Shown here: positions 10,240-20,468 of the stretch, in pieces | How the letters are laid out: the number at the start of each line of letters is the position of its first letter | Numbering within the stretch: the first letter of the stretch is position 1 | From: Bacteroidota bacterium | Lineage (GTDB): Bacteria; Bacteroidota; Bacteroidia; Bacteroidales; VadinHA17 | Length of the DNA stretch: 64,000 nt | Assembly: GCA_029547705.1 (NCBI GenBank) | Contig: JAKPOU010000034.1 | Coordinates: 84,508-148,507 of the forward strand | Direction: 5' to 3' | Translations under genes and position numbers: made by a program | Notes under the pieces: model-generated | Database searches by the model: none | What the model was told of the DNA's origin: nothing | The model's input: the letters and a program-made list of their open reading frames with translations, nothing else

Positions 10240-11529
10240 ATGACAGAGCAGATTTATCAGCTTTTCAGGGAATCCAAAGGCTTGTCAACAGATTCGCGGA
10301 CCATTTCGGAAGGGCAGATGTTCCTTGCCCTCTGGGGAAATAAGTTCAACGGCAATAAGTATGCTGCTGATGCCCTTAAGAAGGGGGCTTCATGGGCTGT
10401 TATCGATGATCCGGCCTTTGAAACGGAAAAAACCATTCTGGTGGATGACACGCTGATGGAGTTGCATAAGCTTGCGACACATCACAGGAAGGAACTGAAA
10501 TGCCCGGTTCTGGCAGTTACGGGTTCCAACGGAAAGACAACGACTAAGGAGCTTATCGCGGCAGTTCTTTCAAAGAAGTACAGGGTTCATTCCACAAAAA
10601 GGAATCTCAATAATCAGATTGGCGTGCCCCTCACCATATTATCAGCACAGGAGGGCACTGAGATCATGGTACTTGAGATGGGCGCCAGCCATATCGGCGA
10701 GATCAGGACACTCTGTCTCATAGCCCGGCCCGATTACGGGATCATTACCAATATAGGTGCGGCACATATGGAAGGTTTCGGATCAATCGAGGGGGTTGCG
10801 AAAGCAAAAACGGAACTCTATGAACATCTCCGCAAGGTAAACGGCATAGCCTTCTACAATGACAGGGACAGACTGATCAGCTCAAAGATCTACGGAATGG
10901 TCAACAGGGCGGTTCCCTTCTCGGATCCGGCAGGGACGGCACTGAAAGCAGTTCCTGAGATTACCGGCCTGAACCTGGCGGTAAACGTGAAGTACCGTAA
11001 AAAGAAACTGAAGGTTCAGACAAAGCTGTTCGGAGCCTATAATGCTGACAACGTCAGGGCAGCTATGGCGGTGGGACTGTTTTTCGGTGTTGACATTGAG
11101 GATATTGCCGATGCAATTGAAAACTATGAACCGGAAGACAATCGTTCGCGTGTGATTGTCACGGAGAACAACACCCTGATCAGCGATTCATACAATGCCA
11201 ACCCGGTAAGCATGAAGCTTGCCCTGGAATCATTTGCGGCAATAAAGGCAGAAAACAAATTGTGCATTCTGGGCGACATGCTTGAGCTCGGGGACAGGAC
11301 GGAGGAGGAACATAAAAAAATACACCGGGTGCTTACGGATCACAATCTTCAGAATGTAATGCTGACGGGTCCGGTATTTACGAAAGTTTCCGCCGGATTC
11401 AGGTTCAAGACATTCTCGAGCGTCGGCAGGCTCAGGAAATATCTGAAGCTTAAACCTGTGAAGGGATACCATATTCTTATAAAAGGCTCCAGGGGAATGG
11501 CTCTTGAGCAGATTTATGATGTATTGTGA
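10240..11529 (+). CDS. murF: UDP-N-acetylmuramoyl-tripeptide--D-alanyl-D-alanine ligase
   Basis: VTGSNGKTTTKELIAAVL, LEMGASHIGEI, ITNIGAAHMEGFGS, DSYNANPVSMKLAL; start moved from 10216 to 10240 because 10216 lies inside the terminator hairpin. Confidence 0.95.
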   Translation: MTEQIYQLFRESKGLSTDSRTISEGQMFLALWGNKFNGNKYAADALKKGASWAVIDDPAFETEKTILVDDTLMELHKLATHHRKELKCPVLAVTGSNGKTTTKELIAAVLSKKYRVHSTKRNLNNQIGVPLTILSAQEGTEIMVLEMGASHIGEIRTLCLIARPDYGIITNIGAAHMEGFGSIEGVAKAKTELYEHLRKVNGIAFYNDRDRLISSKIYGMVNRAVPFSDPAGTALKAVPEITGLNLAVNVKYRKKKLKVQTKLFGAYNADNVRAAMAVGLFFGVDIEDIADAIENYEPEDNRSRVIVTENNTLISDSYNANPVSMKLALESFAAIKAENKLCILGDMLELGDRTEEEHKKIHRVLTDHNLQNVMLTGPVFTKVSAGFRFKTFSSVGRLRKYLKLKPVKGYHILIKGSRGMALEQIYDVL

Positions 11530-11537
11530 TCCGGAAC

Positions 11538-12695
11538 TCAGTTCTGTCCGCTGCCGGTAAATTCCAGATCCACCTGTATCACTTCGGATCTTCCGGATGT
11601 TCTCACCCGTGGTCCCCACAGACCAAAACCCGAAGAGACTATTACATGGGTATTCCCTATTTTCCTGTGTCCGTAGCCTACCTCATAAATTTTGTCAATA
11701 AGGTAGTTGAGAGGCCACAGCTGTCCTTTGTGGGTATGGCCGGACAGCTGAAGGTCAATGCCATTATCTGCTGCCTCACCCAGTTGCAGGGGCTGATGGT
11801 CCAGCAGTATAAGCGGAAATGAATGATCGGCATTTTCAATGAGTTTTCCGACCGGCATTCTTTTTTCTGACAGGTACCTCTGTGAATCCCTGTCGAGCCT
11901 TCCTGCCACCTGTATACCGCCGGGAAGAACTATCATCTCGTCCCTGAGTATTCTTATACCCCTGCTTTCGATGTACGGGATGGTTCTGTCAGCTCCCCCT
12001 ATATATTCATGGTTGCCTGTTATGGCATACAGTCCGTCTCTCGTGTCAGGTCCGGTGAAGTATTTCAGGAGATCGCCCCTGAGAACCGGACCAAGTTCCC
12101 CGTCTATAATATCGCCAAGCAGGAATACCGCATCCGGTTTGATTTCCTCAAGTATTGAAGAAAGTTTTCTAATGCTCCGCTTGCGGATAATACTCCCGAG
12201 ATGAATGTCGGAAACTGCGGCAATTCTCATGGTGCTGACACCTTCTGTCTTCTTCGGAAGGGATATTTCATATTTTTTTACCACCGGAATGACTGCATTG
12301 ATGAAACCGCCCATGATCAGAAGAGATGAGCCTGCAAGGATCAGTATGAAGGCCCACCTGCGGTAAAGCGGGATGTTTTCCGGATGAAGGATGCCGGTGA
12401 TCCTGAACAGGATGAACAGTATATCTGACAGAAGGAAAAAAATGAAGCCATAGAAAAGGAAGGCAATCCAGAATCCCCCTGCAATGTTCAGTATGTCTGA
12501 GAAAACAGTTGAATGCCTGGTTTCCAGGAATTTGGCTACGATAAAGGTTGTGGCGAGTGAAATGAACACTACTGTGTAGGTCAGTCTGCCCGTCCGCGGC
12601 ACAAAACTGTAACCCTTAAGAAAGATATACAGGTTTCCAATGAAATATATGATAAAAACGATTGTGAAAAATATGAGGAACTGCGATATTTTCAT
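11538..12695 (-). CDS. Membrane-anchored calcineurin-like metallophosphoesterase
   Basis: 385 aa; N-terminal TM segments; AAVSDIHLGS, LLGDIIDGE, GNHEYIGG, LSGHTHKGQLWPL. Confidence 0.92.
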   Translation of the reverse strand: MKISQFLIFFTIVFIIYFIGNLYIFLKGYSFVPRTGRLTYTVVFISLATTFIVAKFLETRHSTVFSDILNIAGGFWIAFLFYGFIFFLLSDILFILFRITGILHPENIPLYRRWAFILILAGSSLLIMGGFINAVIPVVKKYEISLPKKTEGVSTMRIAAVSDIHLGSIIRKRSIRKLSSILEEIKPDAVFLLGDIIDGELGPVLRGDLLKYFTGPDTRDGLYAITGNHEYIGGADRTIPYIESRGIRILRDEMIVLPGGIQVAGRLDRDSQRYLSEKRMPVGKLIENADHSFPLILLDHQPLQLGEAADNGIDLQLSGHTHKGQLWPLNYLIDKIYEVGYGHRKIGNTHVIVSSGFGLWGPRVRTSGRSEVIQVDLEFTGSGQN

Positions 12696-13717
12696 CGTGA
12701 TGTGAGTATGTCAAATGTTCTTTTCTTCAGGATATAAAACTCGAAAACCAGGCATTTGTTCAGTATCAGTCCGTGAGCTTCCTTTTGCCCGCAGGCCCTG
12801 GCCATTTTTCTTTTCTGCCTTAGTTTCCCGATATTCCTGTAATAGTGCACATGGGCCCTTAAAACGGCCAAGGAGCTTCTGAACTGTCCCTTCAGGAGAA
12901 AAAATACTGCCGCTATGCCATCGAGAATTTTTCTTTTGAACATTGTTCTTCTGAATTCCCTGTCGGGCAGGTTTTTATACAGAAGGAACAGGCTGTTCCG
13001 GAAATTCAGGTATGTCTTGAAAGGAGATTCATACGGAAGTGCACCTCCGCCGACGTGATAGATGGCAGAATCAGGCACGAATGAAACACGGTAGCCGGCT
13101 TTGTGGAAGCGCCAGCAAAGATCTATTTCTTCCATATGGGCGAAGAAATCGGGATCGAATCCTCCGCATTCCTTCCATGCTGAGGATCTGACGATCATAC
13201 AGGCACCGGTTGACCAGAATATATCTGTCCGGCTGTCATACTGCCCCCTGTCTTTTTCAATTCTGAAAAGGACACGTCCCCTGCAGAGGGGATAGCCGTA
13301 TTTGTCAATAAACCCGCCTGCAGCTCCGGCATATTCAAAATAATCCCTGTTGTGGTATGACAGGATTTTAGGCTGGCATGAAGCCGTATCGGGACTGGAA
13401 TCCATATATTTCACCAGGGGGTCGAGCCACCGGGGAGTAACTTCGATATCCGAATTCAGGAGTACGTAATATTGTGAATCTATCTGTGCCAGTGCCAGAT
13501 TATAGCCTTCCGCGAAGCCGTGATTCTTTTCAAGCCGGATAAGTCTGACATTGCTTACTTCCGAGGTGATCCAGTCCTGTGATCCGTCAGTTGAACCATT
13601 GTCTGCCACGAATATTTCCGTTCCGGTACCGGCGGTATGCCTTACCACTCCCGGAAGAAACATTTTCAGATATTTCAGTCCGTTCCAGTTCAATATGACA
13701 ACTGCAGTTTTGATCAT
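12692..13717 (-). CDS. Glycosyltransferase family 2 protein
   Basis: 341 aa; VVILNWNGLKYLKMFLP, FVADNGSTDGSQDWI, YYVLLNSDIEVTP, FFAHMEEIDLCWR. Confidence 0.95.
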   Translation of the reverse strand: MIKTAVVILNWNGLKYLKMFLPGVVRHTAGTGTEIFVADNGSTDGSQDWITSEVSNVRLIRLEKNHGFAEGYNLALAQIDSQYYVLLNSDIEVTPRWLDPLVKYMDSSPDTASCQPKILSYHNRDYFEYAGAAGGFIDKYGYPLCRGRVLFRIEKDRGQYDSRTDIFWSTGACMIVRSSAWKECGGFDPDFFAHMEEIDLCWRFHKAGYRVSFVPDSAIYHVGGGALPYESPFKTYLNFRNSLFLLYKNLPDREFRRTMFKRKILDGIAAVFFLLKGQFRSSLAVLRAHVHYYRNIGKLRQKRKMARACGQKEAHGLILNKCLVFEFYILKKRTFDILTSR

Positions 13718-13727
13718 TGTCAGTGTC

Positions 13728-14591
13728 TTAATATTTCCATCTCCTGTGAGTCCATAACCAGTATTCGGGTTTTTCCCTGATTATTTCTTCAAGTCTCCTG
13801 ACATGGCTGTCGGTTACGGAGTATTCCTCCAGCCCTGATGTATGTTCGAACAGCATTTCCGTTGAATAGGAATAATAGCCTCTCCGTATTTTCCGGATAT
13901 TCATGAACACCACGGCCATATCGTATTTAAGGGCTATTTTTTCTGCTCCGAGATATACCGGTGTGTCCTGGTTCAGGAACCTGGTCCTGTATTTTATCTC
14001 CGCCCTGGGGGGAGTCTGGTCGGCTATAAGACCATAAACTGCCTTAACACTGTTTTTCCTGTTAGTGAGAATTTCCCGTATTATAGCGGACATTGCAACA
14101 GGAGTGGCCTTGTTTCTCGATCTGATTCCGAGCATGAACCTGTCGAAGTGCTTATTGTTCAGGGCCCTGTACACAGGGACGCATTTATGTCCGGTGAATG
14201 CCGGGAGGATGTTCGTCCATTCCCAGTTGCAGTAGTGGCTGTACACCATGACTACATCACGTCCTTCGGCAAAGAGTCTGTCAAGCAGTCCGGGATTTTC
14301 ATAATGCATCCGTTCAGCCAGCTCCTCATTGCTTATATGGATGAGTTTCAGTATTTCCACTACCAGATCGCAGAAATGGCGGTAGAACTTTTTGCTGATG
14401 GCTGCCAGCTCCCTTTCGCTTTTTTCCGGAAATGCATTTCTCAGATTTGTTATTACAACTTTTCGCCGGTATCCCGGGAAATAAAATGCCAGAAGGAAGA
14501 GGAAGTCGGAAAACAGGTATAATATCTTCAGTGGCAGCAGGCTTATTGCCCAGCTGATCCCGTAGAAGATATAGAATCCTGCAGCCTCCAT
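13728..14591 (-). CDS. LpxL/HtrB-like lysophospholipid acyltransferase
   Basis: 287 aa; HYCNWEW (HX4-type), VYGLIADQTP, PEYWLWTHRRWKY C-terminus. Confidence 0.92.
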   Translation of the reverse strand: MEAAGFYIFYGISWAISLLPLKILYLFSDFLFLLAFYFPGYRRKVVITNLRNAFPEKSERELAAISKKFYRHFCDLVVEILKLIHISNEELAERMHYENPGLLDRLFAEGRDVVMVYSHYCNWEWTNILPAFTGHKCVPVYRALNNKHFDRFMLGIRSRNKATPVAMSAIIREILTNRKNSVKAVYGLIADQTPPRAEIKYRTRFLNQDTPVYLGAEKIALKYDMAVVFMNIRKIRRGYYSYSTEMLFEHTSGLEEYSVTDSHVRRLEEIIREKPEYWLWTHRRWKY

Positions 14592-14601
14592 AGATCCGGG
14601 A

Positions 14602-15399
14602 TTAGCTATTCATAAATTTAGCGACGGTTTCGAGAAATTCAGAATAAAGAAGATTGTTTGAAGCGATTACGTCGGAACCTGAAAGATTTTTTTCATTGCC
14701 TCTGAAGTCGCTTACTTTTCCTCCCGCCTCCCTCACGATTATTGTTGCTGCGGCTATATCCCAGGGATTAAGGCCGTATTCATAGAATGTTTCGAATCTT
14801 CCGCAGGCGACATAGGCCATGTCAATTGCAGCCGAACCGAGTCTTCTGATCCCGTGGGTGGTCTTTGAAAAATGTTTCAGGCTTTCCAGGAACTCATTCA
14901 GCCTGCTGAAATCGTTGTACGGGAATCCCGTGGCAATGAGACTGTCGGAGAAGCTTTTTATTTCAGACACATGAATGGCCCTGTCATTGAGCCAGGCTCC
15001 CCCGTTTTTCCATGCGGTGAAGGTTTCCGATCCGACTGCTTCATAAACGACGCCGGCAACCGGTTCTTCATCTTCCAGGAGTCCGATGCTTATTGCATAG
15101 GGCTGAAGGCCATGGACAAAGTTGGTGGTTCCGTCAAGAGGATCAATTACCCAGCAATATCTTCCGCATTTTTTTGATGATGTTCCCTCTTCCGTAATGA
15201 AGCCGGCTTCCGGAAGGATCAGACTCAGTTTCTCCACCAGCATTTCTTCCGACTTCCTGTCGACATAGCTTACAAGGTCGTGAAGTCCCTTTTTTTCAGT
15301 ACGGCTGATATCGAATCCCGCCGATTCACGCCGGATGAATTTTCCTGTTTCGCGTGCAAGTTCTGCCACTTCACTCACTATGGATTTTAAATCTTTCAT
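14602..15399 (-). CDS. Inositol monophosphatase family protein
   Basis: 265 aa; CWVIDPLDGTTNFVHGLQPYAISIGL and GLNPWDIAAATIIVREAGG motifs. Confidence 0.95.
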   Translation of the reverse strand: MKDLKSIVSEVAELARETGKFIRRESAGFDISRTEKKGLHDLVSYVDRKSEEMLVEKLSLILPEAGFITEEGTSSKKCGRYCWVIDPLDGTTNFVHGLQPYAISIGLLEDEEPVAGVVYEAVGSETFTAWKNGGAWLNDRAIHVSEIKSFSDSLIATGFPYNDFSRLNEFLESLKHFSKTTHGIRRLGSAAIDMAYVACGRFETFYEYGLNPWDIAAATIIVREAGGKVSDFRGNEKNLSGSDVIASNNLLYSEFLETVAKFMNS

Positions 15400-16709
15400 T
15401 ATGATCTGTTTAATTCAATATTCATATTTCCGGATGCAGACATGCCGAGTATTTTTACTTTCCTGACCGTTCCGGCAAGGGCTGCCTCCCAGGGATGTTC
15501 AACCCTGATGTAGTTTCCGGTGAAACCATATATCATTCCTTTGTTTCTGACATGTTCGAAAAGTACTTCCGCGTTTTTCCCCCTGTTCCGTTCCCTGAAC
15601 TCCAGTGCTTTTTTCTGTGACAGTTCCAGGAGTTTTTTACTTCTCAGACTCTTCAGCTCGTGCGGAACTTTTCCCGGAAGCTTTTCAGCGGCAGTTCCCG
15701 GCCTTTCCGAAAAGGGAAAGACATGAAGGTATGAGAGGGGCAGATTCTCCAGAAAGGAATAAGTCTCTGCAAAATCCGCTTCATTCTCTCCGGGGAAGCC
15801 CACTATAACATCGGCCCCGATACCGGCCAGCGGGATTGCTTCGCTTATGTGCCTTACCCTTCCGGCAAACAGGTCCTTTCTGTATCTCCTTCTCATGAGG
15901 GCAAGTATTCTGTCACATCCGCTCTGCAGCGGTATGTGGAAGTGGGGCATGATCCGTGGTTCTGCCGAGCATATTTCAATAAGCCCGTCCGTAAGCAGGT
16001 TGGGTTCAACCGAGGATATCCTGTAGCGCTCTATCCCTTCCACCCTGACCAGTTCCTTCAGAAGTTCCGCAAGTGATTCCCCTGTGGATCTGCCGAAATC
16101 CCCCGTGTTGACACCGGTCAGGACGATTTCCTTCACGCCTCCGGCAGCTATTGCCCTGGCCTCGTCAAGCAGTGTCTGTATTCCGGGATTCCGGCTTTTT
16201 CCCCTTGCCATGGGAATGGTGCAGTAGGAACAGTTATAATCACATCCGTCCTGCACTTTCAGAAAGGATCTTGTGCGGTCGCCGGCGGAATAGGAATGCA
16301 TGAAACCGTCACTGTCAGAAAGCTCACAGGAATGAATCTCGGCCCCGCGCCTTTTGCTTGTATCCTCAAGAAATCCAGCAATATTGAATCTCTCGTTGGT
16401 TCCCAGCACGAGATCGACTCCCGGTATGGAAGCAAGTTCTTCAGGCCTGAGCTGTGCATAGCATCCTGTAACAGCAATAAATGCGTCAGGCGACCGGCTG
16501 ATGATTCTTTTTACGGCCTGCCGGCATTTCCTGTCAGCAATACCGGTTACCGTACAGGTGTTGATAATATATATATCAGCCTTCTGTCCGTCGGCAACCC
16601 TTTCAAATCTTTCCGGCGGGAATGATCTTGCAAGGGTTGATGTTTCAGCGAAGTTTAACTTGCAGCCAAGAGTATGAAATGCTATTTTTTTCTTTCTGCT
16701 GTCGTTCAT
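15399..16709 (-). CDS. mtaB: tRNA (ms2t6A37) methylthiotransferase, MtaB-like radical SAM
   Basis: 436 aa; HTLGCKLNFAETS, NTCTVT, VQDGCDYNCSYCTIPMARGKSR, GVNTGDFG, PLQSGCDRILALMRRRY. Confidence 0.93.
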   Translation of the reverse strand: MNDSRKKKIAFHTLGCKLNFAETSTLARSFPPERFERVADGQKADIYIINTCTVTGIADRKCRQAVKRIISRSPDAFIAVTGCYAQLRPEELASIPGVDLVLGTNERFNIAGFLEDTSKRRGAEIHSCELSDSDGFMHSYSAGDRTRSFLKVQDGCDYNCSYCTIPMARGKSRNPGIQTLLDEARAIAAGGVKEIVLTGVNTGDFGRSTGESLAELLKELVRVEGIERYRISSVEPNLLTDGLIEICSAEPRIMPHFHIPLQSGCDRILALMRRRYRKDLFAGRVRHISEAIPLAGIGADVIVGFPGENEADFAETYSFLENLPLSYLHVFPFSERPGTAAEKLPGKVPHELKSLRSKKLLELSQKKALEFRERNRGKNAEVLFEHVRNKGMIYGFTGNYIRVEHPWEAALAGTVRKVKILGMSASGNMNIELNRS

Positions 16710-16725
16710 GCAATATTCCTTCAGG

Positions 16726-17409
16726 CTATTCTTTCAGCCTTGTAAGCCATACATTTCTGAATTCAATGGCCCTGCCCTCGCTCTGCAGGCATATGTGACC
16801 CTCCTTCAGGCTCGTACCGGTCGCCCTGTTCATCAGGACATCATTAAGCGTAACATCAATATTGTCAGAAATACAGGTTATTTCCATCTTGTTCCATTCA
16901 CCCACGGGCTTTTCTGCTGATTCAGCCAGTTTGGCCACGATAATGGTTGATTTGTCGGTTCTTTCATTCATGTCTGAGCCGCCCATGCACAGGAGATCTC
17001 CGGCATTACCGGCCTTCAGCTGGACTTCAAAGCATTTCGGCCAGATTGTGTCAGGCTGCTGAACATGGATGAAAACACCGCTGTTCGTGGCTTCCGTTGG
17101 GTATCTCCATTCAACATGAAGGGCATAATTGCCGTAAACTTCCCCTGTTCTCATATACCCGAAAGGATCACCGCTGATGTGGATCACGCCGTTTTTTATC
17201 GTGAACACTTCCGAGGCATCTGCCGAAGGATCTCTCAGGAAGAAGGTCCAGTTGCTGAGGTCTTTGCCATTGAAGAGCATTACTTTCTCAGTGGCTGATG
17301 CTGTTTCGCCCCCGTCCTTTTTTGTTTTTGTACGGCCGCATGAACTGAATGATACAATTGCGGCAACAGTAAGGAGAACCAGGATAGTTTTTACATGTTT
17401 GATTTTCAT
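16726..17409 (-). CDS. DUF1080 (3-keto-disaccharide hydrolase-like) lipoprotein
   Basis: 227 aa; lipobox SFSSCG; LFNGKDLSNW, YGNYALHVEWRYP, NSGVFIHVQ, GHICLQSEGRAIEFRNVWL. Confidence 0.9.
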   Translation of the reverse strand: MKIKHVKTILVLLTVAAIVSFSSCGRTKTKKDGGETASATEKVMLFNGKDLSNWTFFLRDPSADASEVFTIKNGVIHISGDPFGYMRTGEVYGNYALHVEWRYPTEATNSGVFIHVQQPDTIWPKCFEVQLKAGNAGDLLCMGGSDMNERTDKSTIIVAKLAESAEKPVGEWNKMEITCISDNIDVTLNDVLMNRATGTSLKEGHICLQSEGRAIEFRNVWLTRLKE

Positions 17410-17438
17410 AATAATTTGTATTTAAGTTATTTGAATTA

Positions 17439-18773
17439 TCAGAGAAGTTTGCTGGCCAGTTCAGCAAGGTAGCTTCGTTCTCCCTTTACAAGGTTGACGT
17501 GTGCGAATATGTCCTGGTCTTTCATTTTATCGGAGAGATAGCTCAGACCGTTTGATCCGGTGTCAAGATAGGGAGAGTCAATCTGTTCGATGTCGCCTGT
17601 AAAGACCATCTTGGTACCTTCCCCTGCACGGGTTATGATTGTTTTTATTTCGTGGGGGGTAAGGTTCTGGGCTTCATCCACGATGAAGAATATGCTTGAA
17701 AGACTTCTTCCCCTGATGTATGCAAGGGGGGTAATGACCAGTTTTTCCTCTTTCATCATGTCATTTATCCTGAGGAATTCCGGACTCTGATGACTGAACC
17801 TGTGTTTGATGACTGTCAGGTTGTCATACAGGGGCTGCATATACGGATCCATCTTGTCCTTGATATCGCCGGGAAGGAAGCCAAGGTCGCGGTTTGCAAG
17901 CGGAACTATCGGCCGGGCCAGGAAGATCTGTTTGTATCTCTTATGCTGGGCAAGTGCAGCTGCCAGGGCAAGGAGGGTTTTTCCCGTTCCTGCCTTTCCC
18001 GTGAGCGACACGAGCTGGATTTCCGGATTTGTCAGAACATCAAGGGCAAAGGTCTGTTCAGCATTACGGGGATCAATACCATAGGTGGTTTGCTTGACAA
18101 CCCTGTTCAGGAGTTTGCTGGCAGGATTGTAATGGGCCAGGGCGCTGGCTCCGTTATTCTTCATGATGAAGAACTTATGGCCTTTCTGTTCCTGGTCGAG
18201 GTTGAATTCCGACACGCTTACTCCGGCGGGATTGTCGTAGAGCTTGTTTATCAGCACCTGATCAATGCCTTCCACGACGCTGATACCCTTGTACAGGTCA
18301 TCTATGTTCGCCACCTTGTCGGTCCTGTAATCCTGTGCCATGATGCCCAGCGACTTGGCCTTCATCCGGAGGTTTATGTCTTTTGTGATAAGAACCACCG
18401 TTTTGTTTTTATTGGCATTGCAGACATAATCAGCAATGGCAAGTATCCGGTGATCGGGGGTTCTGTCAGGAAATGACTGGCTGACTTTTTCCGAGAATTC
18501 CTTGCCGGTTTCGATATGCAGATTCCCCAGGTTCTCACCAAGAGGAATATTGGCAGTCAGAAGCAGGTCGCCGGATAATTTGTCAAGCTCCCTGGTAAAT
18601 TCCCTTGCATGAAAATTAATCTGGTCATTTCCCTTCTTGAACCTGTCCAGCTCTTCCAGTACTACAATAGGTATAATCACATCATTTTCTTCAAAATTGT
18701 AAATGCACTTGTAATCATGTAAAAGAACATTCGTGTCGATTATGAAGATTTTTTTGTTGTGTTTTTTTGCCAT
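17439..18773 (-). CDS. PhoH family protein with N-terminal PIN domain
   Basis: FIIDTNVLLHDYKCIYNF, LTGKAGTGKTLLALAAAL, FIVDEAQNLTPHEIKTIITRAGEGTKMVFTGD; likely start at MAKKHNKK (18773) rather than 18836. Confidence 0.94.
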   Translation of the reverse strand: MAKKHNKKIFIIDTNVLLHDYKCIYNFEENDVIIPIVVLEELDRFKKGNDQINFHAREFTRELDKLSGDLLLTANIPLGENLGNLHIETGKEFSEKVSQSFPDRTPDHRILAIADYVCNANKNKTVVLITKDINLRMKAKSLGIMAQDYRTDKVANIDDLYKGISVVEGIDQVLINKLYDNPAGVSVSEFNLDQEQKGHKFFIMKNNGASALAHYNPASKLLNRVVKQTTYGIDPRNAEQTFALDVLTNPEIQLVSLTGKAGTGKTLLALAAALAQHKRYKQIFLARPIVPLANRDLGFLPGDIKDKMDPYMQPLYDNLTVIKHRFSHQSPEFLRINDMMKEEKLVITPLAYIRGRSLSSIFFIVDEAQNLTPHEIKTIITRAGEGTKMVFTGDIEQIDSPYLDTGSNGLSYLSDKMKDQDIFAHVNLVKGERSYLAELASKLL

Positions 18774-18970
18774 GTTTAAATATCTGATAATCAAAATGGT
18801 ATTTTGCAAATATCCTTCCGGGTGCCGGAAATGCAAAAATAAGGAAAATATGCCATTGTTGGTACTGATATTGAAAGTTAGTTAATTTGTGTTGTCTCTG
18901 GTTAACAAGCCGGAACGCAGGGCAGGGAATCCTCCTGACCGGGCGGGAAACACCGGACACAGAATTTTTT

Positions 18971-20353
18971 ATGATGAATTACAGCGAAACACTGGATTTT
19001 TTATACAGCCGTCTTCCGGCATATCACCGCATAGGCAGGGCTGCCTACAGAAACAATCTTGACAACACCCTTGCCCTTGATGCATATTTCGGACATCCTC
19101 ACCGCAATTACCTTTCCGTACATATTGCCGGAACCAACGGGAAGGGGTCGGTTTCGCACATGCTTGCATCAATACTGATGGAAGCCGGATATAAAACCGG
19201 TCTTTACACTTCACCCCATCTGAAGGATTTCAGGGAAAGGATAAGGATAAATGGTAAGATGATCCCGAAGGGCCGGGTTGTTTCCTTTGTCAGAAATCAC
19301 AGGGGGATCATTGAAACTGTTCAGCCCTCCTTCTTTGAACTGACGGCAGCAATGGCATTTGATTATTTTTCGCGTGAAGGGGTGGATGTATCGGTTATTG
19401 AAACCGGGATGGGGGGGAGGCTGGATTCAACCAACATCATAACACCCGTTCTGTCGGTCATTACGAACATAGGGCATGATCACGCCGATCTTCTGGGAGA
19501 TACCCCGGAAAAGATCGCGGCAGAAAAGGCAGGAATCATTAAAACAAATATTCCGGTGGTAATAGGTGAAACACAGTCTGAAACCATGGAAATATTCTGT
19601 GAATCTGCAAGGGCGTCCCATTCCCGTATTTTTTTTGCGGACAGGCATTACAGGTGTACTGCCACAGTAGATTCCGCTGATCCGGAATTAAGATACTATA
19701 CCGTGGAGAGACCGGCAGGAGGGGAAGCGTTTACGGGTGAGGATCCGTGCAATCGCGGAAATGCACTCACCTCCGTGAATCCGCCCACTTCCGGGAATCC
19801 ATCAGCTGCCGTGAAACGGGTAAATGTTGCTGTTCCGCTTGTGGGGGATTACCAGGTCAGAAATATTCAGACGGTGTTTCAGGCCTGCGAATGTCTCAGT
19901 GATTCACTGGCAATTGATGAAAAAGCTGTTGTCGGTGGTCTGAGGAAGGTTGTCAGCAATACCGGTTTTTCGGGCCGCTGGCAGATATTGCAGAAAAGGC
20001 CACTGGTCATTGCCGATACCGGACATAACAGGGAGGGCATTGAGTATGTGGTACGTCAGATTGGCAAAATGAATGCAGAACGGATACATTTTGTTCTGGG
20101 TTTTACCGGCGACAAGGATCTTTCTCTTGTGCTTCCGCTTTTTCCCGTGAATGCTTTCTATTATTTTACCAGGGCATCGGTTTCACGTGCTCTGGATGAA
20201 AAACTGCTTCAGAAAGAGGCCCTGAGGTACGGACTGAGGGGCGAAAGTTATGGAACAGTGGCTGATGCATGGAAGGCAGCACTGGACAATGCTGCTGCAG
20301 ATGACATTATATTTATCGGGGGCAGCACTTTTGTGGTGGCGGATGTGTTATAA
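18971..20353 (+). CDS. folC: Folylpolyglutamate synthase / dihydrofolate synthase
   Basis: HIAGTNGKGSVSHMLASIL, YTSPHLKDFRERIRING, ETGMGGRLDSTNI, ITNIGHDHADLLGDT; start placed at MMNYSETLDF. Confidence 0.94.
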   Translation: MMNYSETLDFLYSRLPAYHRIGRAAYRNNLDNTLALDAYFGHPHRNYLSVHIAGTNGKGSVSHMLASILMEAGYKTGLYTSPHLKDFRERIRINGKMIPKGRVVSFVRNHRGIIETVQPSFFELTAAMAFDYFSREGVDVSVIETGMGGRLDSTNIITPVLSVITNIGHDHADLLGDTPEKIAAEKAGIIKTNIPVVIGETQSETMEIFCESARASHSRIFFADRHYRCTATVDSADPELRYYTVERPAGGEAFTGEDPCNRGNALTSVNPPTSGNPSAAVKRVNVAVPLVGDYQVRNIQTVFQACECLSDSLAIDEKAVVGGLRKVVSNTGFSGRWQILQKRPLVIADTGHNREGIEYVVRQIGKMNAERIHFVLGFTGDKDLSLVLPLFPVNAFYYFTRASVSRALDEKLLQKEALRYGLRGESYGTVADAWKAALDNAAADDIIFIGGSTFVVADVL

Positions 20354-20468
20354 ATATTATTTAATTTTACTGTAATAAATTAATTGTATTTTACCTGCAG
20401 GCTTTATTCCGGCGTCGGCATGCCGGCAGAACTGATCTGATCACCGAATCTTTAAAAATTACCGGATT

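Noticed and set aside
18887-18970. N-terminal extension of folC and similar upstream extensions of PhoH (18774-18836) and cca (45927-45962)
   Set aside because: Extensions lack family similarity; internal ATGs give canonical N-termini.
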